Source of the DNA: Burkholderiales bacterium
GTDB taxonomy: Bacteria; Pseudomonadota; Gammaproteobacteria; Burkholderiales; Burkholderiaceae_E
NCBI GenBank assembly: GCA_947487165.1
Contig: CANKWX010000018.1
Span: 1 to 55,631 of the forward strand
DNA length: 55,631 bases
Direction of reading: 5' to 3'
Below the pieces are notes generated by a model. The model did no database searches, had not been told where the DNA came from, and saw nothing but the letters and a program-made list of their open reading frames with translations. Every line of letters begins with the position of its first letter. Positions within the stretch are counted from its first letter, which is position 1. Shown in pieces: positions 33,194-45,065 of the stretch. The position numbers were made by a program, and so were the translations under genes.

Positions 33194-34521
33194 TCCAGGA
33201 CCCAAATGTCCTGAGGCAGCGCGCCGATCGAGAGCGCGCGGCACGCAAGCAGGCCGAAGCGCTGCTGGAAGCCAAGAGTCTCGAGCTTTACCAGGCCAAC
33301 CGCCATCTCGCCGAACTGGCCGGATCACTTGAACAACAGGTCGCGGACCGCACCCGTGAGTTGGCGGCTGCGCTGGATCAGGCTCAGGCCGCCACCCGTG
33401 CGAAGTCGGCCTTCCTGGCGGCGATGAGTCATGAACTGCGAACACCGCTCAACGGCGTGATCGGCATGACGCAGTTGCTGCTCGATGGCACGCTCGCACC
33501 TGAGCAGCGCGAGCGTGCCCTGGCCATCGAATCGAGCGGCGAGCTGCTGATGTCGATCATCAACGATGTGCTCGATCTGTCGAAGATCGAAGCCGGTCGC
33601 ATGGTGCTGATCGTCCGGCCTTTCGATATTCGTGTCGCAATGAATACCGTTGCCCGCATGCTCGAAGTGAGCGCGAAAGACAAAGGCCTCGACTTCGAGG
33701 TGAGCTGCGATGACGACGTGCCGGCGATCCTGATCGGCGACGATATGCGGCTGCGGCAGATCCTGTTGAATCTGACCGCCAATGCGATCAAGTTCACCGC
33801 GGCTGGTCGCGTCGCGGTGCGACTGCAGGTGGTGCGCCAGCTCGACCATCCACGCGTTGACCTGCGCCTGAGCGTGACCGATACAGGAATCGGTATCGAA
33901 GCGAATCGCCTGCAGGCGATCTTCCAGCCTTTCGAGCAAGCCGACACCGACACGACAGTCCGTTTTGGTGGAACCGGCCTTGGCCTGGCGATCTGCAAGC
34001 GAATCGCCCAGATGATGCAGGGCCAGCTCACGGTTCAAAGCACGCCGGCGCAAGGATCGGTCTTCGCGCTTGATTGGAGTACTGTCAGCCATCAGACCCT
34101 GGCGCAGCCGGCAAGCCCGCAACCTGAAGTCACCGATGCCCCGATCGAGCAGCTGAGGGTCCTGGTGGCCGAGGACAACCTGGTCAATCAGACTCTGATC
34201 TGCGCCCTCCTCAAGCGACTCGGGATCACGCCTGATCTGGTCGGAGACGGTGAGGCCGCCTTGAACCTGCTCGCGTCAAGGCCCTATGACCTCGTGCTGA
34301 TGGATATCCAGATGCCTTGTCTGGACGGCATCAGTACAACCCGCGAGTTGCGCAAATTGCCGCTCGCCTATCAACCCAGGGTGATCGCGGTAACCGCCAA
34401 TGTGCTCGATGACGAACGGGCGGCTTGCATGGAAGCCGGAATCGATGACTTCCTGGGCAAACCTTACCGGGCTGCCGAACTCAGCCGCCTGGTGAGGGCT
34501 ACACCCTTCGGTCCTATTTGA
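33190..34521 (+). CDS. Hybrid histidine kinase with receiver domain, H-NOX-associated
   Basis: A 443-residue cytoplasmic protein beginning at GTG 33190. Order: a coiled-coil region at about 11-75, HisKA with phospho-acceptor H81 ([12 protein letters not shown]), HATPase with NLTANAIKF and [13 protein letters not shown], and a C-terminal receiver with D372 in LMDIQMP and the [13 protein letters not shown] residues. It has no PAS or membrane sensor, so input must come from another protein, presumably the H-NOX whose gene it overlaps. Receiver output is likely passed on by phosphotransfer. The gene meets the membrane synthase gene tail to tail with an 8-bp overlap (34514-34521). Confidence 0.9.
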   Translation: MIQDPNVLRQRADRERAARKQAEALLEAKSLELYQANRHLAELAGSLEQQVADRTRELAAALDQAQAATRAKSAFLAAMSHELRTPLNGVIGMTQLLLDGTLAPEQRERALAIESSGELLMSIINDVLDLSKIEAGRMVLIVRPFDIRVAMNTVARMLEVSAKDKGLDFEVSCDDDVPAILIGDDMRLRQILLNLTANAIKFTAAGRVAVRLQVVRQLDHPRVDLRLSVTDTGIGIEANRLQAIFQPFEQADTDTTVRFGGTGLGLAICKRIAQMMQGQLTVQSTPAQGSVFALDWSTVSHQTLAQPASPQPEVTDAPIEQLRVLVAEDNLVNQTLICALLKRLGITPDLVGDGEAALNLLASRPYDLVLMDIQMPCLDGISTTRELRKLPLAYQPRVIAVTANVLDDERAACMEAGIDDFLGKPYRAAELSRLVRATPFGPI

Positions 34522-36556
34522 GGACCTTCACCAGATTGTTGAAATCGTCGGTCCAGGCGCTCAGCCCTTCGATGCGCTCGATGGGGCTCACCGCATCCTG
34601 AATCGCCTTGGGCGACAGGACTTGCGGCGTGCGGGCCATCAGCACCCAGTCGGTCCGATAGAGATTGGTGCCGGGCGCTTCGTCATGGATCAGCACGCAA
34701 TGCAACCCAAGCCTGGCAGAAATCCGTTCGAGCACTGGGGCCAGCGAGAGAAAGCGGTTGGTCACATGAAACGCCAGCACGCCGTCGGGCTTGAGATGTT
34801 TCAGATAAAGCTCGACCGCCTGCACCGTGATCAGGTGCACAGGGACCGAGTCGCCTGAGAAGGCATCGATGGCCAGCACATCGAATTCATTCGCCCCTTC
34901 TTTCTCGAGCATCAGACGCGCATCGCCAAGCACGACATCGACCTTGGCGCGACTGTCGGCGACGAAGGTGAATTCGGTGCGCGCGACCTCGATCACATCG
35001 GGGTTGATTTCATAAAAGCGCAGAGAGTCCCCCTCTCGGCCATAAACCGCCAGAGTTCCGGTGCCAAGACCGATCAGCCCGAGTCGTCGAGGGCCACTCG
35101 CAGCGTTATCGATGGCCAGGCCGACACCTGAGGAGCGGCCGTAATACTTGGTCGGCTCGCTGCGGCGCTGCGGCGACAGGTATTGCTCACCGTGGTTCAC
35201 CGAACCGTGATACAGCTCCCGGACCTCATCCGGACCGCCCTTGGTGCCGGCGTCGTTGGTGTGCAGGGTTCCGTAGAAACTGCGCATGAGCACGCGTGCG
35301 CCATCGGTATCGCCGATGATCTGGAGCGTAAGGAATACGCCGCTGGCCAGCGCGCCGGCGCCGGCCGCAATCATTGACACCGGCTGCTTGCGGGTCAGAC
35401 CCATGGCGAGCAGCAAGACAATGACAAAACCCAGACCCAGTTCGTAATAACCGACGAAAAGGCGCGGCGCAATCAGGCCGACCGTGATGCCGCCGAGCGC
35501 GCCGCCCAGCGAGATCATGAGATAGAAGCGTGTGAGATAGCGGGTTGCCGGGCGCCTGGACGCCAGCTCGCCATGCAGAAACATGCACGCGACGAACAGG
35601 CCGACAAGGTAGAGCGGAATACCGGTTTTCGTGTCGGGCCAGCTCGATGACTGCAGCCCGAAAGCGCAAGCGACAACCAGCACCAGCATGACCGGCAGAT
35701 AGCCTTTTCGGGCATACCAGCGGTCGCTCTCGAAGGCCATCGTGAAGGTCATCAGGTAGATGCAAAGCGGCAGCAGCCACAGCAGCGGGACTGGCGCAAT
35801 GTTCTGCGTCAGATGATTGGTCACCGCCAGCAGCAGCCACGAGCCCATGCCCGACAGGGCGATCCAGAGCATCTGTTGCGACAGCGTGGGCGGCGCATCC
35901 GCCGCATCGTTTGGCATCACCACCGAGGCATCGCGCTGCGGCGATGCCTGGCGGTCGGCGGTCAGACTGAAGCGGATACCCGCCAGGATGCAGAAAGCGG
36001 CGAACACCACATAGACCATCGACCAGACGCTTGCCTGTGTGGCCAGCGTCGAATTCGGCTCGATCAGAAAGGGATAGCTCAGCAAAGCCGCGAGCGATGA
36101 CAGATTGGAGAGCGAAAAGTAGCGATAGACCTCGGGCCCCGCGCCGGCGCGCGATGCCCAGCTCTGGATCAGCGGACCGGTGGTCGACAGCAGGAAATAG
36201 GGCAGGCCGATGGTCGAGGCCAGCAGGATCAGAATCGAGAGGGTTGGATCCTGGAGCCCGTCGGGCTTGTCGCCGACATCGGCCAGGATCTTCAGAGTCA
36301 CCAGACTGAAGAGGATCAGCCCGCCGTGCAAGGCCAGCTGAACCGGTGGGCGCAGGGTACGGCTCACCCAGTCGGAATAGGCATAGCCCAGCAGCAGGAT
36401 GACCTGGAAGAACACCATGCAGGTCGTCCAGACGGCCGACGACCCGCCGTACCAGGGCAGGATGTACTTCGAGACGATCGGCTGAATCAGAAAGAGCAGG
36501 AAAGAGCTCGAAAAAACCGTCATGCCGAATATCAGACCGTCAGATCGCCTGCTCAT
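34514..36556 (-). CDS. Membrane-bound spermidine-synthase-like fusion protein
   Basis: A 680-residue protein with about ten membrane helices in the N-terminal 400 residues and a spermidine-synthase/methyltransferase-like domain in the last 230. The latter has the nucleotide-binding motif [14 protein letters not shown], the acidic end [14 protein letters not shown] and [17 protein letters not shown]. Such membrane fusions occur in many proteobacteria; whether they make polyamines is not settled. It ends the operon MBL hydrolase / dehalogenase / sulfatase / this gene, with an 11-bp gap to the sulfatase. It overlaps the kinase gene by 8 bp at the 3' end. Confidence 0.82.
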   Translation of the reverse strand: MSRRSDGLIFGMTVFSSSFLLFLIQPIVSKYILPWYGGSSAVWTTCMVFFQVILLLGYAYSDWVSRTLRPPVQLALHGGLILFSLVTLKILADVGDKPDGLQDPTLSILILLASTIGLPYFLLSTTGPLIQSWASRAGAGPEVYRYFSLSNLSSLAALLSYPFLIEPNSTLATQASVWSMVYVVFAAFCILAGIRFSLTADRQASPQRDASVVMPNDAADAPPTLSQQMLWIALSGMGSWLLLAVTNHLTQNIAPVPLLWLLPLCIYLMTFTMAFESDRWYARKGYLPVMLVLVVACAFGLQSSSWPDTKTGIPLYLVGLFVACMFLHGELASRRPATRYLTRFYLMISLGGALGGITVGLIAPRLFVGYYELGLGFVIVLLLAMGLTRKQPVSMIAAGAGALASGVFLTLQIIGDTDGARVLMRSFYGTLHTNDAGTKGGPDEVRELYHGSVNHGEQYLSPQRRSEPTKYYGRSSGVGLAIDNAASGPRRLGLIGLGTGTLAVYGREGDSLRFYEINPDVIEVARTEFTFVADSRAKVDVVLGDARLMLEKEGANEFDVLAIDAFSGDSVPVHLITVQAVELYLKHLKPDGVLAFHVTNRFLSLAPVLERISARLGLHCVLIHDEAPGTNLYRTDWVLMARTPQVLSPKAIQDAVSPIERIEGLSAWTDDFNNLVKVLK

Positions 36557-36567
36557 CGCCTGTCACA

Positions 36568-38238
36568 TCAGTTCGAAAAATAGACATAGAGATCATCCGG
36601 CGCCTGCGGCGTCTTCAGGGTCTTGTCGACCGGCACCGGCGCTTCGATCAGTGCAGGCCATGAAGGCTTGGCCTGGGCCTTGTTGAACTCGACGATCGAC
36701 GCTCGCAGACGTTCTACCCGTTCGGGATGGGCGGCGGCGAGGTCGCTCTTCTCGCCGGGATCAGTGGCAAGGTTGTACAGCATGGCGCGCTTCGGTGTCG
36801 CGGTGACCTGCAGCTTCCAGTCGCCCTCGCGCACCGCGGCATAGTCGCCGCCCCGCCAGAACAGCCGCTCATGGGGCGCGCCGCCCGACTCGCCGCGCAC
36901 AAAGGGAGCCAGGTTCACGCCGTCGATGATCCGGTCGGTGGGCAGCGCCACGCCGGCAGCCGCAGCGGCGGTCGCAAAAATGTCGAAGTGACTGATCGGC
37001 TGCGCGTAGTTTGCGCCGGCAGGCATCGCCGCGGGCCAGCGCATGAAAAAGGGCACCCTGACGCCGCCCTCGAAATAGGTTGCCTTCCAGCCACGCAAGG
37101 GGCTGTTGAGCCGATCGATGCCGACATAGTGCGCACCACCGTTGTCGCTGGTGAACACCACCAGCGTGTTGTCGTCGAGCCCCTGGTCCTTGAGCGATTG
37201 CATCACGCGTCCGATGTTGCGATCGAGCGAGCGGATCATTGCCGCATAGACCCGCGTGGTGTGGTCGGCAATCTGCGGCAGCGCATCGTAGTCGGCCCGG
37301 GTTGCCTGCAGCGGCGTGTGCGGCGCGTTATAGGCCAGATACATGAAGAAGGGGCGGTTGCGGTTCGCACTGATCGCCTTGATCGCTTCATCGGTCATGT
37401 AGTCGGTGAAGTAGCCGCGCGGTGCGAAAAGTTCGCTGTCGTTGAAGCGGACACCGAAGGGATGCGCGGCATAAAGAAACTTGTCGATCGGATCAAAAGG
37501 CTGGTGGGCATTGACCACGCCCGGATCCTTGGCGTCAATCATCATCATCGCGGCATGCTGCATCGCCAGCGACTCGTCGAAACCGTGCGAATTAGGACGA
37601 AACTGCGGGCTGTCGCCGAGATGCCATTTGCCAAGATGCACGGTGTGATAGCCGGCGCCCTTGAGCATGCGGGCAATCGTGATCTCGCTGGTCGGCAGGC
37701 CCTGATCTTCGTAGGGCGGCATGTCGCGTTCGCGATCGGCGTGATAGATCAGTGACCGCAGCGCGCCATCGACTTTATGTCCGCCCACCATGCGCGAGAA
37801 CTGCACCGGCACCGGTGTGAACTCGAACCCGAAACGGGTTGCATAACGACCGGTCATCATTGCGGCCCGCGACGGTGCGCAGGTGGCATTGCCGGCATAC
37901 CCGGCCGTGAAATTCACGCCGCCAAGTGCGATCGCGTTGATGTTCGGCGTCGGCACGGTGCCGTCGGCGATGCCGCCGCCGGCCAGGCTCAGGTCGTTGT
38001 AACCGAGGTCATCGGCGACGATGACGATGATGTTCGGCGGCCGTTTCTGGCCTGATGCGAGCGGTGCCGGCTCGGCGGGCCCCGCCTTCCAGGTGACCTC
38101 GCGATTGGGTGCAGGGTCTTTGCGAAGAAAGTATTTGACGACCAGCACCGCAACGCCTTCGCGGCCACCAGCGGCCACAAAACCGATCGCCGCCAGCAGC
38201 GCAATCGCAACAAGGCCAATCGCAATTCGTTTGATCAT
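36568..38238 (-). CDS. Arylsulfatase-type sulfatase with N-terminal membrane anchor
   Basis: A 556-residue formylglycine-dependent sulfatase. The first 25 residues form a signal or anchor (IAIGLVAIALLAAIGFVAAG), placing the enzyme outside the inner membrane. The modification site is C120-A-P-S-R followed by AAMMTGRY; calcium ligands are D76/D77 in VIVADDLGYND and the late VVFTSDNGG. It hydrolyses a sulfate ester. No formylglycine-generating enzyme is in the window. It follows the dehalogenase by 30 bp in the operon, so a role in handling a sulfated xenobiotic or lipid is possible, but this is inference. Confidence 0.88.
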   Translation of the reverse strand: MIKRIAIGLVAIALLAAIGFVAAGGREGVAVLVVKYFLRKDPAPNREVTWKAGPAEPAPLASGQKRPPNIIVIVADDLGYNDLSLAGGGIADGTVPTPNINAIALGGVNFTAGYAGNATCAPSRAAMMTGRYATRFGFEFTPVPVQFSRMVGGHKVDGALRSLIYHADRERDMPPYEDQGLPTSEITIARMLKGAGYHTVHLGKWHLGDSPQFRPNSHGFDESLAMQHAAMMMIDAKDPGVVNAHQPFDPIDKFLYAAHPFGVRFNDSELFAPRGYFTDYMTDEAIKAISANRNRPFFMYLAYNAPHTPLQATRADYDALPQIADHTTRVYAAMIRSLDRNIGRVMQSLKDQGLDDNTLVVFTSDNGGAHYVGIDRLNSPLRGWKATYFEGGVRVPFFMRWPAAMPAGANYAQPISHFDIFATAAAAAGVALPTDRIIDGVNLAPFVRGESGGAPHERLFWRGGDYAAVREGDWKLQVTATPKRAMLYNLATDPGEKSDLAAAHPERVERLRASIVEFNKAQAKPSWPALIEAPVPVDKTLKTPQAPDDLYVYFSN

Positions 38239-38268
38239 CGCAAAGAAAGCTCCAGTAATGACCGCGGG

Positions 38269-40307
<2,039 letters not shown>

Positions 40308-40422
40308 AGGCGCCTTGGTTTCAGAAGCAGCTGCGGGTGATCAGGCCAAAGCGCCGAGGCTCAGGAATAGCGGGGCAGATTGTCGCGAGGGGAATGGGAA
40401 ACCGCATCGCCCGCACCGTCGT

Positions 40423-40438
40423 CGTGAGTGCACTCACG
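40423..40438. promoter_or_regulatory. Perfect 16-bp palindrome CGTGAGTGCACTCACG
   Basis: It lies 115 bp before the MBL hydrolase start and is symmetrical without spacer. A dimeric repressor site is plausible. A second palindrome follows 24 bp further upstream. No regulator gene is adjacent, so the controlling protein is unknown. Confidence 0.45.
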
Positions 40439-40462
40439 TTCAGGCGATTGGCAAATCATTAC

Positions 40463-40478
40463 CATACATTAGTGTATG
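40463..40478. promoter_or_regulatory. Inverted repeat CATACA-TTAG-TGTATG
   Basis: Perfect 6-bp arms with a 4-bp spacer, set in the only AT-rich stretch between the MBL gene and the HU-like gene. This looks like a TetR-family operator, probably overlapping the minus-strand promoter of the operon. The exact promoter elements could not be fixed. Confidence 0.5.
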
Positions 40479-40509
40479 CAACGGCGGCCGTCAAGCCACT
40501 GTGCAAACG

Positions 40510-40532
40510 CCCTGCCGCAGGCAGCGGCAGGG
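40510..40532 (-). terminator. GC-rich hairpin after the HU/histone-like gene
   Basis: Arms CCCTGCCGC and GCGGCAGGG pair over 9 bp around AGGCA. It lies 33 bp after the minus-strand stop codon of the HU-like gene. In that direction it is followed by GCGTTTGC, so the T-tract is weak. It is best read as a transcription terminator or 3'-end stabiliser. Confidence 0.6.
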
Positions 40533-40564
40533 CGTCGGTCGTCAGAGCCGATTGAGTTCGAGAC

Positions 40565-41041
40565 TCAGTTTGCGGCTTCTTTGGCCTTCTTCAGCATCCG
40601 CACCTTGATCTTGGTGCTGGCCGGCTTGGCGGCGAAGGTCTGGGGTTCTTTGGTGAAGGGGTTGATACCTTTACGGGAGGGCTTTGCCGGCACCGACACC
40701 ACCGTTGCCTTGAACAGGCCAGGCCACACGAAATTGCGCGCACCCTTCTTGTGAAGCGACGCGAAGATGGTCGCTTCGAGGTTGGCCACGACCGCCTTGA
40801 CCGCCTTGAGTTCGACCGCAGCGTGCTCGGCCAGGTGAGCGATCAGCGCTTGCTTGCTCAGCGCCTTGGGGATCGGCTTCATGGCGGCGGGCTTGAGGTT
40901 CGGCGCTGCGGTCTTGGTGGCCGGCGCTTTTGCAGCGGCAACAGGCTTCTTGGCGGCGGGCTTTTTCGCGGCAGCGACTTTGGCTGCAGGCTTCTTGGCG
41001 GCTGCGGGTTTGGCAGCGGGCTTCTTGGTTGCGGTGGCCAT
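40565..41041 (-). CDS. HU-type nucleoid protein with Lys/Ala/Pro-rich histone-H1-like tail
   Basis: A 158-residue basic protein. The N-terminal 60 residues are a low-complexity AAKKPAAK-type tail as in eukaryotic histone H1. The C-terminal part (LSKQALIAHLAEHAAVELKAVKAVV... NPFTKEP... ATKIKV-like end) is an HU-related DNA-binding domain. Such tailed HU proteins are typical of betaproteobacteria and bind DNA broadly, shaping the nucleoid. ATG 41041 has AGGAAA upstream. The repeated codons look like a tandem DNA repeat but are coding. A hairpin terminator follows the stop. Confidence 0.88.
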   Translation of the reverse strand: MATATKKPAAKPAAAKKPAAKVAAAKKPAAKKPVAAAKAPATKTAAPNLKPAAMKPIPKALSKQALIAHLAEHAAVELKAVKAVVANLEATIFASLHKKGARNFVWPGLFKATVVSVPAKPSRKGINPFTKEPQTFAAKPASTKIKVRMLKKAKEAAN

Positions 41042-41176
41042 TGTTGGTTTCCTGTGGGTATTGATGGGACGAAAACGGCTTGCTTCGTGACGCCGGCGAG
41101 CGCGTCGCTGCGCGCGGTGTGCGATTTTAATCACGAAAACAAGTACGAGGGTGAGGTTTATCGCTTGAAAATGCGG

Positions 41177-42025
41177 TCAAAACGACGTCCTTGTGCCCAT
41201 CGCCTCGCCCATGCGAACACTTCGACCCGCATCCCACCCCTGCGCAAACGCCATGTCGGCTGCCGGCCAGAGCATGATGACGGTCGAGCCGAGCAGGAAC
41301 CGGCCCATTTCGTCGCCCTGCTTCAGATCGATCGGTGACTGCTCGTAATGCCAGCTTCTGATGGTGCCGGGCCGTGGCGGATTGACCGTTCCGTGCCAGA
41401 CCGTCGCCATGCTGCCCACGATGGTCGCGCCAACCAGCACCATTGCCAGCGGACCGTGTGCGGTATCGAAGGAACACACCACGCGTTCGTTGCGGGCGAA
41501 CAGGCCCGGAATGGCACGAGCGGTGGCCGGGTTGACCGAATAGAGCGTGCCCGGCACGTGGGTCATCGCGGTCAGACGGGCATCGCAGGGCATATGGATG
41601 CGATGGTAGTCGCGCGGGCTCAGATACAGCGTGGCGAAGCGGCCACCTACGAATCGAGCAGCCTGCTGAGCATCGCCCCCCAGCAATGCCGCCACCGTGT
41701 AGTGATGGCCCTTGGCCTGAAACAGTCGATCGTGGTCGATGACGCCGCACTGACTGATTGCACCGTCAACCGGGCAGATCCAGTCTGCCTTGGCAAGCGG
41801 TCTGGCCCCATCGCGCAAGGCACGCGTGAAAAAGTCGTTGAAACTCGCATAGTGAGCGGGATCGGGTTGCGCCGCTTCGGCCATGTCGACACCGTAGCGA
41901 TTCACGAACCAGCGGATCAGGGCTTGCGTCAGTTGCCCGGCGCGCGTCGACGCGATCAGCCCGGCAAAAATCGTCAGGAGATGCTTGGGCAGCAGATACT
42001 GCAGCTGCACGGATAGGGGCGTCAT
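41177..42025 (-). CDS. psd: Phosphatidylserine decarboxylase proenzyme
   Basis: A 282-residue membrane-associated enzyme. It makes phosphatidylethanolamine from phosphatidylserine. The autocleavage motif LGST is at RFLLGSTVIML near the C-terminus, where Gly-Ser is cut to form the pyruvoyl group; upstream FATLYLSPRDYHRIHMPCDA holds the catalytic His. ATG 42025 (MTPLSVQLQYLLPKHLL) is the usual Psd start; the longer frame upstream has no family features. It stands alone, divergent from the cobalamin riboswitch and btuB. Confidence 0.93.
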   Translation of the reverse strand: MTPLSVQLQYLLPKHLLTIFAGLIASTRAGQLTQALIRWFVNRYGVDMAEAAQPDPAHYASFNDFFTRALRDGARPLAKADWICPVDGAISQCGVIDHDRLFQAKGHHYTVAALLGGDAQQAARFVGGRFATLYLSPRDYHRIHMPCDARLTAMTHVPGTLYSVNPATARAIPGLFARNERVVCSFDTAHGPLAMVLVGATIVGSMATVWHGTVNPPRPGTIRSWHYEQSPIDLKQGDEMGRFLLGSTVIMLWPAADMAFAQGWDAGRSVRMGEAMGTRTSF

Positions 42026-42116
42026 AGCGCGCGATTGTGCCCTTTGTGCGACGCAATCGACAATCGGCAGGCCGACGTTTGCTGCCTTTGCCACGCGGCC
42101 GCGTGATAGCCTAAGC

Positions 42117-42329
42117 CCGTTGGTGCCTGAACGACGCATCGTCGTCGCTTGGGGTAAACGGGAAGCAGGGGGGTGCGTCTTTCACCGAGACTCATCCAAC
42201 CTGCGCTGCCCCCGCAACGGTAAGCGGACGGAACATCACATCGTTCCAGCGCGTGCAAACCGGTCACTGGAGACTCGCTCTCCGGGAAGGCCGCACGTGC
42301 CGATCCGCCAGCCCGGATACCGGCCAACA
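42117..42329 (+). promoter_or_regulatory. Cobalamin (B12) riboswitch
   Basis: The conserved blocks appear in order: TTGGTGCC at the 5' end, GGTAAACGGGAAGC, the core GCTGCCCCCGCAACGGTAAGC (its middle part at 42205-42225), a GTCACTGG element near 42264, and GCCCGGATACCGGCC at the 3' end. This matches the adenosylcobalamin-binding aptamer. It lies 84 bp before the btuB start. A hairpin, GGCGATC/GATCGCC (42335-42341 with 42351-42357), between aptamer and gene may belong to the switching part. High B12 should lower expression of the receptor. Confidence 0.95.
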
Positions 42330-42412
42330 CAGGTGGCGATCTGCGCAAGCGATCGCCTGAGGCTCCATGCAGCGGGGAAGCTGCGGGGAGCGCTGTCCGG
42401 AGTCCTTCCATC

Positions 42413-44314
42413 ATGCGTTTACGCCTGCCTGCGCGTCGCTTCGCGCTGAGTGTGAGCATCGTGCCGATGCTTCACGCCACTGCCGTCATGGCTCAAGCAC
42501 AACCCGTCTCACCGCAAAACCCTTCGGTTCCCGCTTCGCAAACCGACACCAGTCGGCTCGACCCGGTCAATGTGACCGCCACCCGCATCCCGTCACGGGT
42601 CAGCGACACCATCGCTGAGACCACGGTCATCGATCGCACCGACATCGACCGGGCGACGGGGCGCACTTTCTCCGAGCTGCTGTCCCGACAGCCCGGCATC
42701 CAGTTCACCAATACCGGTGGACTCGGCCAGTTTTCATCGGTCTACATCCGCGGCATCAGGGCGCAGAACACACTGCTGCTGGTCGATGGCGTACCGATGG
42801 GTGACGTCGACTTCAATCTGCCCTCGATGTCGAACATTCCGCTCGACTCGATTGATCGGGTCGAGATCGTGCGCGGGCCGCTCTCCTCGCTGTATGGCAG
42901 TCAGGCAATGGGCGGGGTCATCCAGGTCTTCACCCGCCAGGCGCGCGAGGGCTTTTCTCCCAATGCCAGTGCCACCATCGGATCGAACCAGTACTACCAG
43001 CTCAGCGGTGGCGCGGCATTCGGTCAGGGACCCTTCAATGGCGCGGTCCAGATCTCGCGGGTCAGCACGAATGCGTTTTCGGCAACAGCCCCCAACGAAC
43101 TCTTCGGCTACTACAACCCCGATCGCGACCCGTTCGTCCAGAACAGCGGCAACCTGCGACTCGGCTGGCAACTGAACAGCGACTGGCGCATCGAGGGGTC
43201 GGCGATGAGCGCGCAGGCAACCCGGCATATTGACGATGGCCCCGATGTCGATTCGAAACAGAAGATCACCAACGCGGTCCAGACCCTGGCGCTGAACGGC
43301 AGGCTCGCCGACAACTGGCGCACCCGGCTGAGCGTGGGTTGGTCGTCGGATACGCGAGAGGCGCTTGCCACCGCGAACCCTTATGAATACCCGGGAAAGT
43401 TCAAAAGCGATCAGCGCCAGTACACCTGGGAAAACACCACCCTGACGCCGCTTGGGACGGCACTGGTGCTGCTCGAACGCACCACGCAGACCCTGACGCA
43501 GCCGGTGCAGCTGTACGCCGTCACGCAGCGAAATATCGACGGACTCGGCGTCGGACTCACCGGAGAAGCCGAGCGGCACTCCTGGCAGACTGCGGTGCGC
43601 CGGGATGTCAATTCGCAATTCGGCGGCCAGACCACCGGCAGTCTCGGCTACGGCTATGCCCTGACGCCCCAATGGCGACTCGGCGCGTCCTACGGCACCA
43701 GCTTTGTTGCACCCAGCTTTGCCGACCTCTACTACCCGGGCTACAGCAATCCGAACCTCACGCCCGAGCAGGGCAGGAGCGCCGAGGTGAGTCTGCGCTG
43801 GGCCAGCGGTGGACAAAGCCTGAGGACGGCATGGGTCGATACCCGAATCCGGAATGCAATCGTGCTGAATGCCGACTTCCTGCCGGTCAATGTCGGCGCC
43901 GCCAGGATCGACGGTCTGGTCATGGCCTGGCAAGGCAACTGGCCAACGGTGTTGGCCAGTGCGTCCTACGAAAACCTGAATCCGCGCAATGCGACCGACG
44001 GTGACTTGTACTACGGCAACCAACTGCCCGGTCGCGCGCGCCAGGCTTTACGCGGCAGCATCGACTGGATGGTAAGTGTCTTCAGCATCGGCGGTACGGT
44101 GTCAGCCTGGTCGTCGCGCTTCAGCGATCTGGCGAACACCTATGAAGTCGGCGGGTTCACCACGATTGACCTGCGTGCCGATTACCCGATCGACAAGTCA
44201 TGGACGGTCGGAGTCAGGCTCAACAACCTGACCGAGAAGTCCTATCAGACGGCGTATGGCTACAACCAGCCGGGGCGCGAAGGCTATCTGACCTTGCGCT
44301 GGCAGCCGCGCTGA
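42413..44314 (+). CDS. btuB: TonB-dependent outer-membrane receptor, BtuB type
   Basis: A 633-residue outer-membrane protein. It has a signal peptide ending near residue 24, a TonB box (DPVNVTATRIPSRVSD), a plug domain with FSELLSRQPGIQF and RGPLSSLYGSQAMGGVIQV, then a beta-barrel of aromatic-rich strands to the C-terminus. Both length and the plug order match BtuB, which imports vitamin B12 with energy from TonB-ExbBD. The cobalamin riboswitch directly upstream supports B12 as substrate. ATG 42413 has GGAG upstream. No btuCDF genes are in the window. Confidence 0.92.
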   Translation: MRLRLPARRFALSVSIVPMLHATAVMAQAQPVSPQNPSVPASQTDTSRLDPVNVTATRIPSRVSDTIAETTVIDRTDIDRATGRTFSELLSRQPGIQFTNTGGLGQFSSVYIRGIRAQNTLLLVDGVPMGDVDFNLPSMSNIPLDSIDRVEIVRGPLSSLYGSQAMGGVIQVFTRQAREGFSPNASATIGSNQYYQLSGGAAFGQGPFNGAVQISRVSTNAFSATAPNELFGYYNPDRDPFVQNSGNLRLGWQLNSDWRIEGSAMSAQATRHIDDGPDVDSKQKITNAVQTLALNGRLADNWRTRLSVGWSSDTREALATANPYEYPGKFKSDQRQYTWENTTLTPLGTALVLLERTTQTLTQPVQLYAVTQRNIDGLGVGLTGEAERHSWQTAVRRDVNSQFGGQTTGSLGYGYALTPQWRLGASYGTSFVAPSFADLYYPGYSNPNLTPEQGRSAEVSLRWASGGQSLRTAWVDTRIRNAIVLNADFLPVNVGAARIDGLVMAWQGNWPTVLASASYENLNPRNATDGDLYYGNQLPGRARQALRGSIDWMVSVFSIGGTVSAWSSRFSDLANTYEVGGFTTIDLRADYPIDKSWTVGVRLNNLTEKSYQTAYGYNQPGREGYLTLRWQPR

Positions 44315-44345
44315 GGGCAGGCCAGCGAAGTGGCCGGCGTCCGGA

Positions 44346-44855
44346 TCAGAAATCGAATCTGATCTGGACTCTGAATCCGTCGACGCGGTCGCGGTAGGTG
44401 ATCGGCGCGACCGAGAACCACTTCGATGACATCGACCCGGCCGCTGCGCCCAGAAGATTCCAGGCCATGTCCTTGATTGACGCCGTCGACCCGGGACGGC
44501 CGATGTCATAGATTTCCTTGGCCAGCCCCGGCAGCGCGCCGATCAGCGTGCCATAGAGAATCTGGTCGGCGCTGTCGGCCGACTTGCCGGCCATTGACGC
44601 CCCGAACATGCCCAACTGCGCGGAGACGCCAAAGTGATTGGCCTTATCCATGCCAACCCATGCATCCTGACGAATCTCGGCCATCGCGATCGAAAAAGGC
44701 CAGAGTGCAGCAACGATCAACAGCGCCAGCGTGCGAGAAAACAGGCCCGGCGCAGACCGACCGTCAAAGCATGAATTTTTACCCGATGAACGGAATTGAC
44801 CGACCGTTCGTCGAAAATTTCTTGATGCGGCTTGAAAAAATCCGGGCTTTTTCAT
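44346..44855 (-). CDS. YfiM-like small exported protein
   Basis: A 169-residue protein of the YfiM group (DUF2279-like). The mature part has the family core MDKANHFGVSAQLGMFG, LPGLAKEIYDIGR and KDMAWNLLGAAAGS. ATG 44855 with GAGGAA upstream gives MKKPGFFQAASRNFRR and a hydrophobic stretch LALLIVAALWPFSIAMAEI, a signal peptide set unusually far in (about residues 40-60). A later start would fit the signal better, but no suitable codon was found. It is convergent with btuB with a 31-bp gap; relatives often occur near B12 or outer-membrane genes. Function unknown. Confidence 0.75.
   Translation of the reverse strand: MKKPGFFQAASRNFRRTVGQFRSSGKNSCFDGRSAPGLFSRTLALLIVAALWPFSIAMAEIRQDAWVGMDKANHFGVSAQLGMFGASMAGKSADSADQILYGTLIGALPGLAKEIYDIGRPGSTASIKDMAWNLLGAAAGSMSSKWFSVAPITYRDRVDGFRVQIRFDF
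44801..44813. promoter_or_regulatory. CGACCGTTCGTCG inverted element, copy 2
   Basis: Identical 13-mer to copies at 309 and 44939. It lies inside the first codons of the YfiM-like gene, 42 bp after its start. A site inside the coding start can still act as an operator; it might also indicate that the true start is further downstream. Confidence 0.35.
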
Positions 44856-44938
44856 GGCGTTCCTCACGTGAACGCAACTTTAGCCTCGAAATTTCCAGTT
44901 GCCGTGACGAAAGTCACGAACCGCTCAAATCCGTAAAT

Positions 44939-44951
44939 CGACCGTTCGTCG
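44939..44951. promoter_or_regulatory. CGACCGTTCGTCG inverted element, copy 3
   Basis: Identical to copies 1 and 2 and 83 bp upstream of the YfiM-like start, in a good position for an operator. The pair 2/3 is spaced 138 bp apart, allowing looping. The regulator is unknown. Confidence 0.45.
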
Positions 44952-45065
44952 GCCGGCAGGCGTCTCGCGGATCAAGAGTCGTGTGCTTGCGACCCCTTCG
45001 ATGACTTGGGTCGACTGCAACGCAGCCTAAGGCCAGGTGGGACCTCAGGCTGCGTTCGCACAGGA

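Noticed and set aside
40860-41041. Tandem DNA repeat
   Set aside because: It is the Lys/Ala/Pro-rich coding tail of the HU-like protein.
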